Positions 11,542 to 18,982 of a stretch of 64,000 bases of DNA are shown here, one piece after another. Source of the stretch: an uncultured Sphingomonadaceae bacterium (GTDB lineage: Bacteria > Pseudomonadota > Alphaproteobacteria > Sphingomonadales > Sphingomonadaceae). The notes beneath the pieces were generated by a model, which searched no databases, was not told where the DNA came from, and saw nothing but the letters and a program-made list of their open reading frames with translations. The stretch lies in the NCBI GenBank assembly GCA_947488845.1, contig CANLBM010000001.1, positions 186,001 to 250,000 on the forward strand, in the 5' to 3' direction. The first letter of the stretch is position 1. Every line of letters begins with the position of its first letter. A program made the position numbers and the translations under genes.

Positions 11542-12474
11542 ATGACTGCAGGCTTGCATAAAACTATCGCGATCACCGGCGCAACCGGCTTTGTCGGCGG
11601 CCGGATGCTCGATCTGGTGCTCCGAAGCGGATATGAGGCCCGCGCGCTGACCCGCCGCAAGCAGGATGATCGACCCGGTGTGACCTGGGTGCGCGGCGCT
11701 CTGGACAACCCGGCGAGTCTAGAAACTCTGTGCCATGACGCCGATGTCGTGTTGCACATCGCCGGGGTTGTCAATGCTCCCGACAGAGCCGGTTTCGAAG
11801 CCGGCAATGTCGCCGGAACTCTCGCGGTCATTGGATCCGCCAAACAGGCCGGGACAAAACGCTTCGTCCACGTCTCTTCCCTGGCAGCCACCCGACCGGA
11901 GCTGTCGATCTACGGCGAAACCAAAGCCAAAGCTGAAAAGATTGTTGCGACCAGCGGCCTCGACTGGACAATCATCCGGCCACCCGCCGTCTATGGCCCC
12001 GGCGACGCCGAGATGCTTGAATTGTTCAAAATGGCACGGCTGGGTTTCGTCACCCTGCCACCCGATGCAGACGGGCGCATGTCGGTCATCCACGTCGAGG
12101 ATCTGTGCGAGGCACTGCTGGTCCTGTTGCCGGAACAGGAAGATTTTACCGCCGGGATATTCGAGGTCGATGACGGCAAGCCGGGTGGCTGGACCCAGGC
12201 CAGCTTTGCCAAAGCCATAGGCTGGGCGATGGGAAAGCGCATCACTGCGGTCGGCGTACCCAAATCGCTATTGCGTCTCGGTGCCAGGGCTGACCGGCTA
12301 ATCCGCCGCGACAAGGCCAAGCTGACCAAAGACAGGGTAAATTATTTTTGCCATGATGACTGGACGATTGATCCGCAAAGGCGGCTTCCAGCGCAATTAT
12401 GGCAACCGCAGATCGAGACCCGTGCGGGGCTTAAGGATACTGCGAAATGGTATCGTCAGAACGACTGGCTTTGA
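11542..12474 (+). CDS. NAD(P)-dependent epimerase/reductase, probable ceramide (3-keto) reductase CerR
   Basis: Extended short-chain dehydrogenase of 310 residues. The N-terminal Rossmann loop is TGATGFVGG (residues 12-20); the catalytic pair is Y124-x3-K128 (IYGETKAKA). ATG 11542 lies 6 nt after the proB stop; the longer GTG frame from 11434 overlaps proB and is rejected. In Caulobacter an epimerase-like SDR beside SPT and its ACP (CerR) reduces the 3-keto group of the sphingoid product. The same neighbours follow here (ACP at 13138, SPT at 13475), so that role is inferred from context; the fold itself is certain. Confidence 0.72.
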   Translation: MTAGLHKTIAITGATGFVGGRMLDLVLRSGYEARALTRRKQDDRPGVTWVRGALDNPASLETLCHDADVVLHIAGVVNAPDRAGFEAGNVAGTLAVIGSAKQAGTKRFVHVSSLAATRPELSIYGETKAKAEKIVATSGLDWTIIRPPAVYGPGDAEMLELFKMARLGFVTLPPDADGRMSVIHVEDLCEALLVLLPEQEDFTAGIFEVDDGKPGGWTQASFAKAIGWAMGKRITAVGVPKSLLRLGARADRLIRRDKAKLTKDRVNYFCHDDWTIDPQRRLPAQLWQPQIETRAGLKDTAKWYRQNDWL

Positions 12475-12480
12475 CGCAGT

Positions 12481-12999
12481 TCAGACTATCGGCCCGGCGA
12501 ATTGTTCGTAAACATAAGTCGCGAAGGTAAACGTAAGGCCGATCAGAAACACGCGATAGGCCCAGCCCAGAAAGCGGTATTTTTTCCGGCCCAGGATAGT
12601 CCCCATCTGATAAATGTCGCGCAACATTGCCCGGTAGACCGATTCCTGCGTTGCAAATTCCTCGCTCAACAGGCGTTCGACAAATTCCTCTTCCGACAGG
12701 CTGTGGAATCCGCCGAAGAACAGCATATTGCTCGGCCCGTCCTTGCGCGGCGCAAAAGCGGGCATCACCGCAATTGCCGCCAGACCGGCAGAAGCAAAGG
12801 CTGCAATCGCCAAAATCATCAGCGGCAGTGACATGTCGCCGGTCCGGCTTTGGCCAATCGCCAGCGTAAAAACTATGAACGTGGCACCGATCAGCATATT
12901 GGCCTTATGGTCTGCCATCATGCTGAGCTGGACATGATGTTGCTGGGTCGTTCGCAGCGCGTAAACCGCATCATCCGGCCATTTTCTCTCTTCCGCCAT
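12481..12999 (-). CDS. DUF5706/PycTM-like membrane protein
   Basis: Membrane protein of 172 residues. After an N-terminal helix comes MADHKANMLIGATFIVFTLA, the hallmark of the DUF5706 family that includes PycTM effectors of Pycsar antiphage systems. Hydrophobic segments lie at about residues 35-54, 58-80 and 145-165, with a soluble stretch (SEEEFVERLLSEE...) between. It converges on the SDR gene with a 6-nt gap and diverges from the ACP gene. No nucleotide cyclase gene adjoins, so a Pycsar role is not supported; many alphaproteobacterial homologues stand alone. Confidence 0.65.
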   Translation of the reverse strand: MAEERKWPDDAVYALRTTQQHHVQLSMMADHKANMLIGATFIVFTLAIGQSRTGDMSLPLMILAIAAFASAGLAAIAVMPAFAPRKDGPSNMLFFGGFHSLSEEEFVERLLSEEFATQESVYRAMLRDIYQMGTILGRKKYRFLGWAYRVFLIGLTFTFATYVYEQFAGPIV

Positions 13000-13137
13000 A
13001 TCTTGTCCCCTAAGCTAATGAGAAAGTGACACAATCGACGCATTTGGGCAAGCTGATGCCGCTTTTGCGCCTTATTCGCTTGCCAATGGTGCTGATGTCT
13101 TGGCAAAGGTCGGGAACAGCAAATTTGAAAGCATATT

Positions 13138-13383
13138 ATGGCAAATCGCGAAGACATCATGGCAAAGATCAGCGAGCTGATTGGCCCGTTCAACAACAAG
13201 GGCGTCGCCTTGACGCCGGACACGACCTTTCAGGGCGATCTCGAATGGGACAGCCTTACGGTCATGGACTTTGTCGCTGCCGTCGAAGATGAATTTGACA
13301 TCATCATTACGATGAACATGCAGGCCGATATTGAATCCGTCGGCCAGCTCTCCGACGCTGTCGCAAAGTTGATGGAAAACTAG
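13138..13383 (+). CDS. Acyl carrier protein dedicated to sphingolipid synthesis (AcpR-like)
   Basis: Small acidic carrier of 81 residues. The phosphopantetheine attachment motif is LEWDSLTVMD, with Ser39. It differs from a fatty-acid AcpP, whose motif is usually GADSLD. Position directly before serine palmitoyltransferase matches Caulobacter, where such an ACP delivers the acyl chain to SPT, so SPT here probably takes acyl-ACP rather than acyl-CoA. An acyl-ACP synthetase, found next to these genes in Caulobacter, is not present in this window. Confidence 0.85.
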   Translation: MANREDIMAKISELIGPFNNKGVALTPDTTFQGDLEWDSLTVMDFVAAVEDEFDIIITMNMQADIESVGQLSDAVAKLMEN

Positions 13384-13390
13384 AGCCAGT

Positions 13391-13434
13391 CACCCGCTCG
13401 CCCTGAGATAGACTAAGGGTCGCACGAGCGGGTG
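13391..13434 (+). repeat. Hairpin between the ACP and SPT genes
   Basis: CACCCGCTCG at 13391-13400 pairs perfectly with CGAGCGGGTG at 13425-13434; within the loop CCCT and AGGG can extend the stem. There is no U-tract after it, so it may stabilise the ACP message or act as a weak attenuator or processing site rather than as a terminator. A degenerate copy of the dispersed 22-bp repeat follows at 13441-13462. Confidence 0.6.
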
Positions 13435-13440
13435 GATGGT

Positions 13441-13462
13441 ACTTCGACAGGCTCAGGACTAA
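13441..13462 (-). repeat. Dispersed 22-bp repeat, degenerate copy
   Basis: ACTTCGACAGGCTCAGGACT plus AA, matching the repeat CCTTCGACAGGCTCAGGACG-AA at all but two or three positions. Other copies: 16349, 16397, 48456, 63128 and 63204. It sits 13 nt upstream of the SPT start. Confidence 0.7.
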
Positions 13463-13474
13463 CGGAAGTAAAGA

Positions 13475-14674
13475 ATGACCGATCTACTCAGTAAATTTGA
13501 CCCGCTCATTCAGGAGCGTGAAAATCTTCTCGCGACGGGCGTCAAGGATCCGTTTTCGCTGGTGATGGAGGAAGTACTCTCGCCCACGGTCGCGGTCTGC
13601 AACGGCAAGGAGACCATTCTCCTCGGCACCTATAATTATATGGGCATGACCTTTGACGATGACGTGCGTCAGGCCGGCCTGAAAGCACTGGAAGAATTCG
13701 GGTCGGGCACGACCGGCAGCCGGGTGCTCAACGGAACCTACAGCCTCCACCGCGATTGCGAGGATGCGCTCAAAGAATTTTACGACATGGACCATGCGAT
13801 GGTCTTCTCCACCGGCTATCAGGCCAATCTGGGGATCATCTCGACGCTGGCGGGCAAGGGGGATTATGTGATCCTCGACATCGACAGCCATGCCTCGATC
13901 TACGACGGCTGCGCGATGGGCAATGCCGAGATTGTCGCCTTTCGTCACAATGATGTCGAAGCGCTGGAAAAACGCCTGAAGCGCCTGCCGCCCGAAGCTG
14001 GCAAACTGGTGGTTCTCGAAGGCGTCTATTCGATGCTGGGCGATGTGGCGCCGCTCAAGGAAATGGTCCGCATCTGCAAGGAAAATGGCGCGATGGTGCT
14101 GGTCGACGAAGCCCACTCGATGGGCTTTATCGGCGAAAACGGCCGCGGCGTCTGCGAAGCCCAAGGCGTAATCGACGACGTCGATTTCATCATCGGCACA
14201 TTCAGCAAGAGCGTCGGCACGGTCGGCGGCTTCTGCGTCTCCAACCATCCGAAATTCGAGATATTGCGGCTGGTCTGCCGCCCCTATGTCTTCACCGCCA
14301 GCCTGCCACCCAGCGTGATGGCCACCGCCAGCACCTCGATCCGCAAGCTGATGCACAGCGGCAACAAGCGCGCCCATCTGTGGGAGAATAGCAAGAAGCT
14401 GCACCAGGGCCTGCGCGATCTCGGCTTCACGCTCGGCACGCCCGAGGCGCAAAGCGCGATCATCGCGGTGATCATGCCCGATCTCGAAAAAGGCGCAATG
14501 ATGTGGCAGGCGCTGCTCGCCGAAGGCCTTTATGTCAATCTCGCGCGGCCACCGGCGACACCGGCCAACATGACCCTGCTCCGCTGTTCGCTTTGCGCGG
14601 AACATACGGGCGAGCAGGTCGACCAGATATTGGGCATGTTCGAAGCAGCCGGGAAAGCGGTCGGGGCCATTTAG
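13475..14674 (+). CDS. spt: Serine palmitoyltransferase
   Basis: PLP-dependent alpha-oxoamine synthase that condenses L-serine with a C16 acyl donor to 3-ketodihydrosphingosine, the committed step of sphingolipid synthesis. 399 residues, soluble homodimeric bacterial type. Seen: LGTYNYMGMT, GSGTTGSRVLNGTYSLH, FSTGYQANLG, VLVDEAHSMGF and the Schiff-base lysine near residue 245 in GTFSKSVGTVGG. The related synthases KBL, BioF and HemA share the fold, but residues and the ACP neighbour fit the Sphingomonas SPT. AACGGAAG precedes the ATG. Confidence 0.93.
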   Translation: MTDLLSKFDPLIQERENLLATGVKDPFSLVMEEVLSPTVAVCNGKETILLGTYNYMGMTFDDDVRQAGLKALEEFGSGTTGSRVLNGTYSLHRDCEDALKEFYDMDHAMVFSTGYQANLGIISTLAGKGDYVILDIDSHASIYDGCAMGNAEIVAFRHNDVEALEKRLKRLPPEAGKLVVLEGVYSMLGDVAPLKEMVRICKENGAMVLVDEAHSMGFIGENGRGVCEAQGVIDDVDFIIGTFSKSVGTVGGFCVSNHPKFEILRLVCRPYVFTASLPPSVMATASTSIRKLMHSGNKRAHLWENSKKLHQGLRDLGFTLGTPEAQSAIIAVIMPDLEKGAMMWQALLAEGLYVNLARPPATPANMTLLRCSLCAEHTGEQVDQILGMFEAAGKAVGAI

Positions 14675-14676
14675 GG

Positions 14677-14940
14677 ATGCCGCCGCTTAATCCTTTGCGA
14701 TGGCATTGGATTATAGCGGTCATATTCTTGCCAGCACTCGCATTGCTCGCGGGATTGGTTCTCGGACAACGTAGCGCAGCGATAATAATGCTCCCCTGGC
14801 CCTTGTGGCTGGCGTGGCGGTTTGACAATCAGTCCGGTACATTCCTGATGCTGGCGATATTGGTATATATCGTATTTGCGGTCATCGCTTTTCTACTGGC
14901 AGGACTGGTTGCGATTTCTACTTATGCTTCCGTTAGCTAA
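14677..14940 (+). CDS. Small hydrophobic membrane protein of unknown function
   Basis: 87 residues starting at ATG 14677, two nucleotides after the SPT stop. Three hydrophobic stretches (about residues 10-28, 33-45 and 55-82) make it an integral inner-membrane protein. TTAGGG just upstream could act as ribosome site, and the position suggests translation coupled to spt. No family recognised. The frame extends upstream into spt, but that part is a shadow. Confidence 0.5.
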   Translation: MPPLNPLRWHWIIAVIFLPALALLAGLVLGQRSAAIIMLPWPLWLAWRFDNQSGTFLMLAILVYIVFAVIAFLLAGLVAISTYASVS

Positions 14941-14953
14941 GGCGGCTGACAAT

Positions 14954-15250
14954 CTATCGCGCCTTGCGATCAACAGCTTCGACAAATCGCCTGAGCGCAG
15001 CATTGATCCGCGTTTGATATCCTTTGCCTGACTGCTTGAACCAGTGCAGCACATCCGCATCTAGCCGCAAGGTCACCTGTTCCTTCACAGGCCGGTAAAA
15101 TTTGCCCCGCTCGGCGGCTGCCCAGTCGGTCACTTCGGAGGCATCGGAAAGATCGATATCCTCATCCTGCATCGCATCCAGTGCGACCAGTTCCTTCTCC
15201 AGCTTGGAGGCGAGTTTTTCAGATTCCTTCTTCATAAGCATGTCTCTCAT
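14954..15250 (-). CDS. brnA: BrnA-family antitoxin
   Basis: Antitoxin of about 98 residues. The C-terminal half carries the BrnA ribbon-helix-helix element: VTLRLDADVLHWFK, then GKGYQTRINAALRRFVEA. The start is uncertain: ATGs at 15250, 15241 and 15235 all lie inside the 3' end of brnT, which the antitoxin gene overlaps by up to 32 nt. It is read after the toxin, the usual brnTA order. The encoded protein should bind BrnT and repress the promoter upstream of brnT. Confidence 0.85.
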   Translation of the reverse strand: MRDMLMKKESEKLASKLEKELVALDAMQDEDIDLSDASEVTDWAAAERGKFYRPVKEQVTLRLDADVLHWFKQSGKGYQTRINAALRRFVEAVDRKAR

Positions 15251-15491
15251 ATGCGGTCGCTTTTCTGGCACTGATAATCCTGCCACCGCTTTCATCGTCG
15301 AAATAGGTATGGACCACCAGCAGCGTTGCGGTGCTCACCCGGCCGATTGTTATCCAGCGGTTGCCGTCAGGATGGGAGTCCGGTTGACTCAGGTGCAGCG
15401 GATCAGCAAAAACCAGAACCGCCAGTTCAAACGAAACACCATGTTTCGCCTTGTTGGCAACCGCCTTGCGTTGATCCCAGCGCCACTCCAT
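15219..15491 (-). CDS. brnT: BrnT-family toxin
   Basis: Type II toxin of 90 residues with a RelE-like fold; the family cleaves RNA. Typical stretches: the N-terminal WRWDQRKAVANKAKHGVSFE, then FADPLH, and the C-terminal IISARKATAYERHAYEE (the R-x-A-x(3)-E-R-x-Y pattern). No Shine-Dalgarno precedes the ATG; a promoter-like sequence lies so close that the message may be leaderless. It sits as an insertion in the sphingolipid island between the small membrane protein and an enoyl-CoA hydratase gene. Confidence 0.9.
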   Translation of the reverse strand: MEWRWDQRKAVANKAKHGVSFELAVLVFADPLHLSQPDSHPDGNRWITIGRVSTATLLVVHTYFDDESGGRIISARKATAYERHAYEEGI

Positions 15492-15492
15492 T

Positions 15493-15529
15493 TGTAACTA
15501 CAAATATGTAACTACGTGCAATTTGTCAA
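15493..15529 (-). promoter_or_regulatory. brnTA promoter with a direct-repeat operator
   Basis: On the minus strand TTGACA (15529-15524) is followed after 17 nt by TATTTG (15506-15501), a plausible -35/-10 pair. Two exact copies of TGTAACTAC (plus strand 15493-15501 and 15507-15515, period 14) overlap the -10 region and the start. They are a good candidate for the BrnA operator. Transcription would begin within a few nucleotides of the brnT ATG at 15491. Confidence 0.6.
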
Positions 15530-15544
15530 TAGCGGAGCATATCT

Positions 15545-16339
15545 ATGACCAACTCTATTCTCATCGAACAGCGCGGCGCGATTGAAATATTGACGCTCAA
15601 CCGCCCCGACAAGCTCAACACGATGAACGAGGAGATGATCTTCGCGCTGCAGGACTATTTCCGCGGCCTGCAGAAACGCCACGATATCCGCGTGGTCCTG
15701 TTCCGCGCCGAAGGCCGCGCCTTTTGCGCGGGCCTCGATATCGGCGGCTGGAAAAATGATGGCTCGCGCGGACAGGTCCAGCATGTCTGGAACACCCAGC
15801 GTTCGATCGCCACGGTGATGCAGCTGATGCGGCAATGCCCGCAGCCGATTATTGCGCTGGCCCAGGGCGCAGCCTGTGGCGGCGGCTTCTCGCTGCTGCT
15901 AGCCAGTGACGTGCGCTTTGGCGCGCCGTCGCTGAAGATGAATGCGGCCTATATCAAGATCGGTCTCGGCGGCTGCGATATGGGCTCCAGCTATTTCCTC
16001 CCGCGCATGGTCGGCGCATCGATTGCATCCGAACTGATCCTGACCGGCCGCTTCATCCATGCCGAACGGGCAGAAAAACATGGTCTGATCAGCGAAGTCG
16101 TCGAGGAGAGCAAACTGCTCTCGACCGGCCTGTCACTGGCGGAAGAAATGCTCGACACCGCGCCAATGGGCCTGCGCCTGTCGAAGGATGCGCTGAACCG
16201 CAATATCGATGCGCAGAGCTTCGAGGCAGCGCTCGCCATCGAGGACCGGCAGCAGGTGATGCTGTCGATGACCGAAGACTGCCGCGAAGCCGCCAAGGCA
16301 TTTTTCGCCAAGCGAAAGCCCGATTACAAGGACCGGTGA
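15545..16339 (+). CDS. Enoyl-CoA hydratase/isomerase family protein
   Basis: Crotonase-fold protein of 264 residues. Oxyanion-hole segments are visible: RAEGRAFCAGLDIGG and AQGAACGGGFSLLLASDVRF. In the catalytic region (IKIGLGGCDMGSSYFLPRMV) the second glutamate of classic hydratases is present in SELILTGR, but the first, normally in a PE(I/V) context, appears replaced (KMNAAYIK), so straightforward hydration of crotonyl-CoA is doubtful. It stands inside the sphingolipid island but is read alone; a link to that pathway is only positional. Confidence 0.85.
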   Translation: MTNSILIEQRGAIEILTLNRPDKLNTMNEEMIFALQDYFRGLQKRHDIRVVLFRAEGRAFCAGLDIGGWKNDGSRGQVQHVWNTQRSIATVMQLMRQCPQPIIALAQGAACGGGFSLLLASDVRFGAPSLKMNAAYIKIGLGGCDMGSSYFLPRMVGASIASELILTGRFIHAERAEKHGLISEVVEESKLLSTGLSLAEEMLDTAPMGLRLSKDALNRNIDAQSFEAALAIEDRQQVMLSMTEDCREAAKAFFAKRKPDYKDR

Positions 16340-16348
16340 TCTGTTCCA

Positions 16349-16418
16349 TTCGTCCTGAGCCTGTCGAAGGATCGTTGCACTGCTTACCATGGCGGCCCTT
16401 CGACAGGCTCAGGACGAA
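16349..16418 (+). terminator. Inverted pair of the 22-bp dispersed repeat between convergent genes
   Basis: TTCGTCCTGAGCCTGTCGAA-GG (16349-16370) and its exact reverse complement (16397-16418) form a perfect 22-bp stem with a 26-nt loop, lying between the enoyl-CoA hydratase gene (+) and the Tam41-like gene (-). It would act as a bidirectional terminator or a 3'-end stabiliser. The unit recurs at 13441, 48456, 63128 and 63204. Confidence 0.75.
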
Positions 16419-16434
16419 CGGCGATTGATCTTTA

Positions 16435-17352
16435 CTACTTGATCGCCCCACCGGCAATCAACCGCGGCAACATCGTCAAAGCCCCCAGGATCGGCCATTT
16501 GCGTTGCCACGGCTTGATCTCATAATCGGTCCCGGCGTGCCGGTTGATTTTCCACGCCAGATAATCGATGCCGCCGGCATAGGTGGCCGAAGCCTTGGCC
16601 AGTCTGGCGAGGGTGAGCAATTTGCCGTTGCGCCGCAATTGCCGCCATCTTTTCTCCACCGCGTCGCGGGAGGCTATTATCTTAAGTGGCTTGCCCTGCG
16701 TCCGGTTGCGCTCGGCGATTGCCGCCACGACAGCGGGTCCAAATCGCGCATATCGTCCGGGATCGGCATCGACGACCGAATCGGAGCGATCCTTGCGCTC
16801 GGCGCGCAATTCGGCGCCATAGGTCAGCTCAAAGCCCCGTTTCCAGAGATCCTCGATACTATGTTCCGCGCCGATATCCATCATCGGGAAGCTCATGTCG
16901 AACAGGGTGATCGCAGCGCCTTCGATCGCCTCGACCGCTTGAGTCTGCGCGGCCTCGTCCGCTTGCCAGACCAGACGCGAGGGCTGCGCAAAGCGCGCCC
17001 ATACGCTGACCGCGCTGGCGGTAATCCGGTTCAGCCTGTAAAAGTCGTCCTCGCTCAGCACCGCCACCTTGGCGATCAGCCCGTCATGCTCGGCCGGAAA
17101 CACATTCGGCGGCAACCGCCTGTTCGCACCCACCAGCCAGCTCTTGCCATAAGCGGCCTCGTAACCGGAAACGATCAGATAGAAATCGAGCATCTGTCCG
17201 TCGAGTTCGGTGGTCCGCAGGCAGGAGCCGTAAAATAATACCGAACGCGACGCCTCGCCATATTGCGCTGCAATGGATGCCGCAAAAGCCGCAACCCGTT
17301 TATCGACGGGCCGGGCCAGCTCTTGTGCAATTAATGACTTGAGTTCGCTCAC
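16435..17352 (-). CDS. Tam41/Mmp37-like nucleotidyltransferase (putative lipid-phosphate cytidylyltransferase)
   Basis: Protein of 305 residues without membrane segments. The N-terminal region has a nucleotidyltransferase-like loop, VLFYGSCLR (residues 38-46), and an acidic strand MLDFYLIV with Asp56, followed by RRLPPNVF (79-85). This series resembles mitochondrial Tam41, which makes CDP-diacylglycerol from phosphatidic acid and CTP. The gene follows the lipid-kinase gene by 15 nt on the same strand, so the pair may phosphorylate and then activate ceramide or diacylglycerol with CTP. The family match is by eye and the substrate is an inference from context. Confidence 0.55.
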   Translation of the reverse strand: MSELKSLIAQELARPVDKRVAAFAASIAAQYGEASRSVLFYGSCLRTTELDGQMLDFYLIVSGYEAAYGKSWLVGANRRLPPNVFPAEHDGLIAKVAVLSEDDFYRLNRITASAVSVWARFAQPSRLVWQADEAAQTQAVEAIEGAAITLFDMSFPMMDIGAEHSIEDLWKRGFELTYGAELRAERKDRSDSVVDADPGRYARFGPAVVAAIAERNRTQGKPLKIIASRDAVEKRWRQLRRNGKLLTLARLAKASATYAGGIDYLAWKINRHAGTDYEIKPWQRKWPILGALTMLPRLIAGGAIK

Positions 17353-17367
17353 GCGAGCCCTCCTAGC

Positions 17368-18342
17368 TCAAGCTGCGAGCCGAAGGAAGGACACTGGTTT
17401 GGTCGATTTCAACACGATCGGATGGCCGGGCCGGGCGGAGAATAATTCCCCGTCCATCAACACGTTGCTGCCATCGCCCTCGATGCGGATCATGTCCCCG
17501 CGCTCCAGATGGATGCCTTTTTGCACATTCTTGCCCAGCCGGCCGAAAATGACCGACAGCAGAAATCGCACGATAGCGCCGGCTTGCTGATCAATCGCGA
17601 GAAACTGCATCCGACCAATCGCATTCTTGTTCCGCATCGACCGCTTCATCAGCAAAAGCCGTTCCAGCGTGGTGACGATCAGCACGGCAAAATTGCCCTG
17701 GAACTGGCCATCCCGAATCAGCGATATCTTGATCGGGGTCGACCGCTTGGGCAGAAATTTCGCCTTGACGCCAAATAGCACCGACGCGAGCGCCGCGAAG
17801 ACCGTCAGCACATGGGCCGCCGCATTGGGCAATCCGAGCGGATATATCTTGTGGCGGCAATAGAGAATGAACTCCGACAATCCCGCTCCGCCGAGAAACA
17901 TGCCGAGCACAACCTTGCTGTCCTTGCCGCCATCAGACAGGGCGATCAGTTCGCGGTCGACCAGATGCTCGTGCAAATCATGTTTGGCCAGCTCGACGAT
18001 CCGCTCGAGCGCCTTGAGCGGATTGCCTTCCGATCCGAGGTCCAGCGCGATCAAATTGGTCTTGCCGTTGGGGAGGACCGCAACCGGCGGGGGATTGTCC
18101 CCGAAATGGCCGCCCTGGTATAATTCGGTGAGCGCCGCCTGCACCGTGCCGTCACCGCCATTGATGACGAGCACCTTCGGCTTCACCCGGGCAATGGTTT
18201 CCAGAGCCTTGGCAATCTCGTCGACATGGTCGACTTCATAATGGAAAACATCGCTGTTCTTGACGCAATAAGACCGAACTTCCGGCAATATCGCCCGGTT
18301 CCCGGTTGAGTTGGGATTTGAAAGAAGTGCGACATTTGCCAT
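17368..18342 (-). CDS. Diacylglycerol-kinase-family lipid kinase, probable ceramide kinase
   Basis: Protein of 324 residues with the catalytic signature GGDGT at residues 62-66 after VLVINGG, then AVLPNGKTNLIALDLG, typical of the DAGK catalytic domain. The C-terminal half carries the beta-sandwich and ends with DGELFSARPGHPIVLK, as in YegS/DgkB proteins. In Caulobacter a DAGK-family protein in the sphingolipid locus (CpgB) is a ceramide kinase. By neighbourhood the same substrate is likely here; diacylglycerol is the alternative. It reads from DUF2141 (32 nt upstream) into the Tam41-like gene (15 nt downstream). Confidence 0.78.
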   Translation of the reverse strand: MANVALLSNPNSTGNRAILPEVRSYCVKNSDVFHYEVDHVDEIAKALETIARVKPKVLVINGGDGTVQAALTELYQGGHFGDNPPPVAVLPNGKTNLIALDLGSEGNPLKALERIVELAKHDLHEHLVDRELIALSDGGKDSKVVLGMFLGGAGLSEFILYCRHKIYPLGLPNAAAHVLTVFAALASVLFGVKAKFLPKRSTPIKISLIRDGQFQGNFAVLIVTTLERLLLMKRSMRNKNAIGRMQFLAIDQQAGAIVRFLLSVIFGRLGKNVQKGIHLERGDMIRIEGDGSNVLMDGELFSARPGHPIVLKSTKPVSFLRLAA

Positions 18343-18374
18343 TATTGGGCCCTATCCCCGCGAACAGATCTGTA

Positions 18375-18857
18375 TCATCTGTATCTCATGCTGATGTTGA
18401 TCGACTTGACGTCATTGCCGACGTTGAAAGCCGTTTTCTTGTAGCTTGGCTTGCCAAGATTGAAGATGTTGATGCTCGGATTGTTCGACATGCCGCCGCC
18501 ATCGCCGAATATATCGGTTTTGCCATTGGCATTGATATCATGCCGGATCGCAACCGCATATGTGCCGGCAGAAGGGACTGGCAGACAGAACTGCATGTTT
18601 CCGGTCTTGGCCGGAGCCTCTACACGGTAAAGCCACGCACCGGTTTTCAGCCATTCTGACGACGTACCGCGATAGTTCTGAACCCGCATGGTGCCATTGG
18701 ATTCCTTGACGCCGCTGACATTGACGAGAACGGCGGGGCCGGCACCAGATTTGCATTTGGCAAGATCATTGGAAACGACCTTCCCGCCAGCAAAAGCCGG
18801 GGTGGATGATAGCAAGATAGTGGTCGATAATGCGATGGAAGCCGCAAATTTCAACAT
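18375..18857 (-). CDS. DUF2141 periplasmic protein
   Basis: 160 residues, starting at ATG 18857 with AGGAG ten nucleotides upstream. A signal peptide (MLKFAASIALSTTILLSSTP, cleavage after AFA) precedes a beta-rich domain typical of DUF2141: GAWLYRVEAPAKTGNMQF, AGTYAVAIRHDINANGKTD, GKPSYKKTAFNV. The calcium-site-like DINANGKTD turn is conserved in the family. Function unknown. As first gene of the minus-strand trio with the lipid kinase and the Tam41-like enzyme it may help handle the sphingolipid on the periplasmic side. Confidence 0.8.
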   Translation of the reverse strand: MLKFAASIALSTTILLSSTPAFAGGKVVSNDLAKCKSGAGPAVLVNVSGVKESNGTMRVQNYRGTSSEWLKTGAWLYRVEAPAKTGNMQFCLPVPSAGTYAVAIRHDINANGKTDIFGDGGGMSNNPSINIFNLGKPSYKKTAFNVGNDVKSINISMRYR

Positions 18858-18982
18858 GACGTAATTACTCCTAGTCGTTATACCCGCGCCAATACTCCGG
18901 CGCGAACAAGAATCAGCCCCCGATCTGCCTATGGCTATGGATTTGATTTGCGGCGAAATCATGGTGAGAGGGCGACAACAAG

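Noticed and set aside
12481-12999. Pycsar antiphage system
   Set aside because: Only the effector-like membrane protein is present; no cyclase gene or other defence gene lies near.
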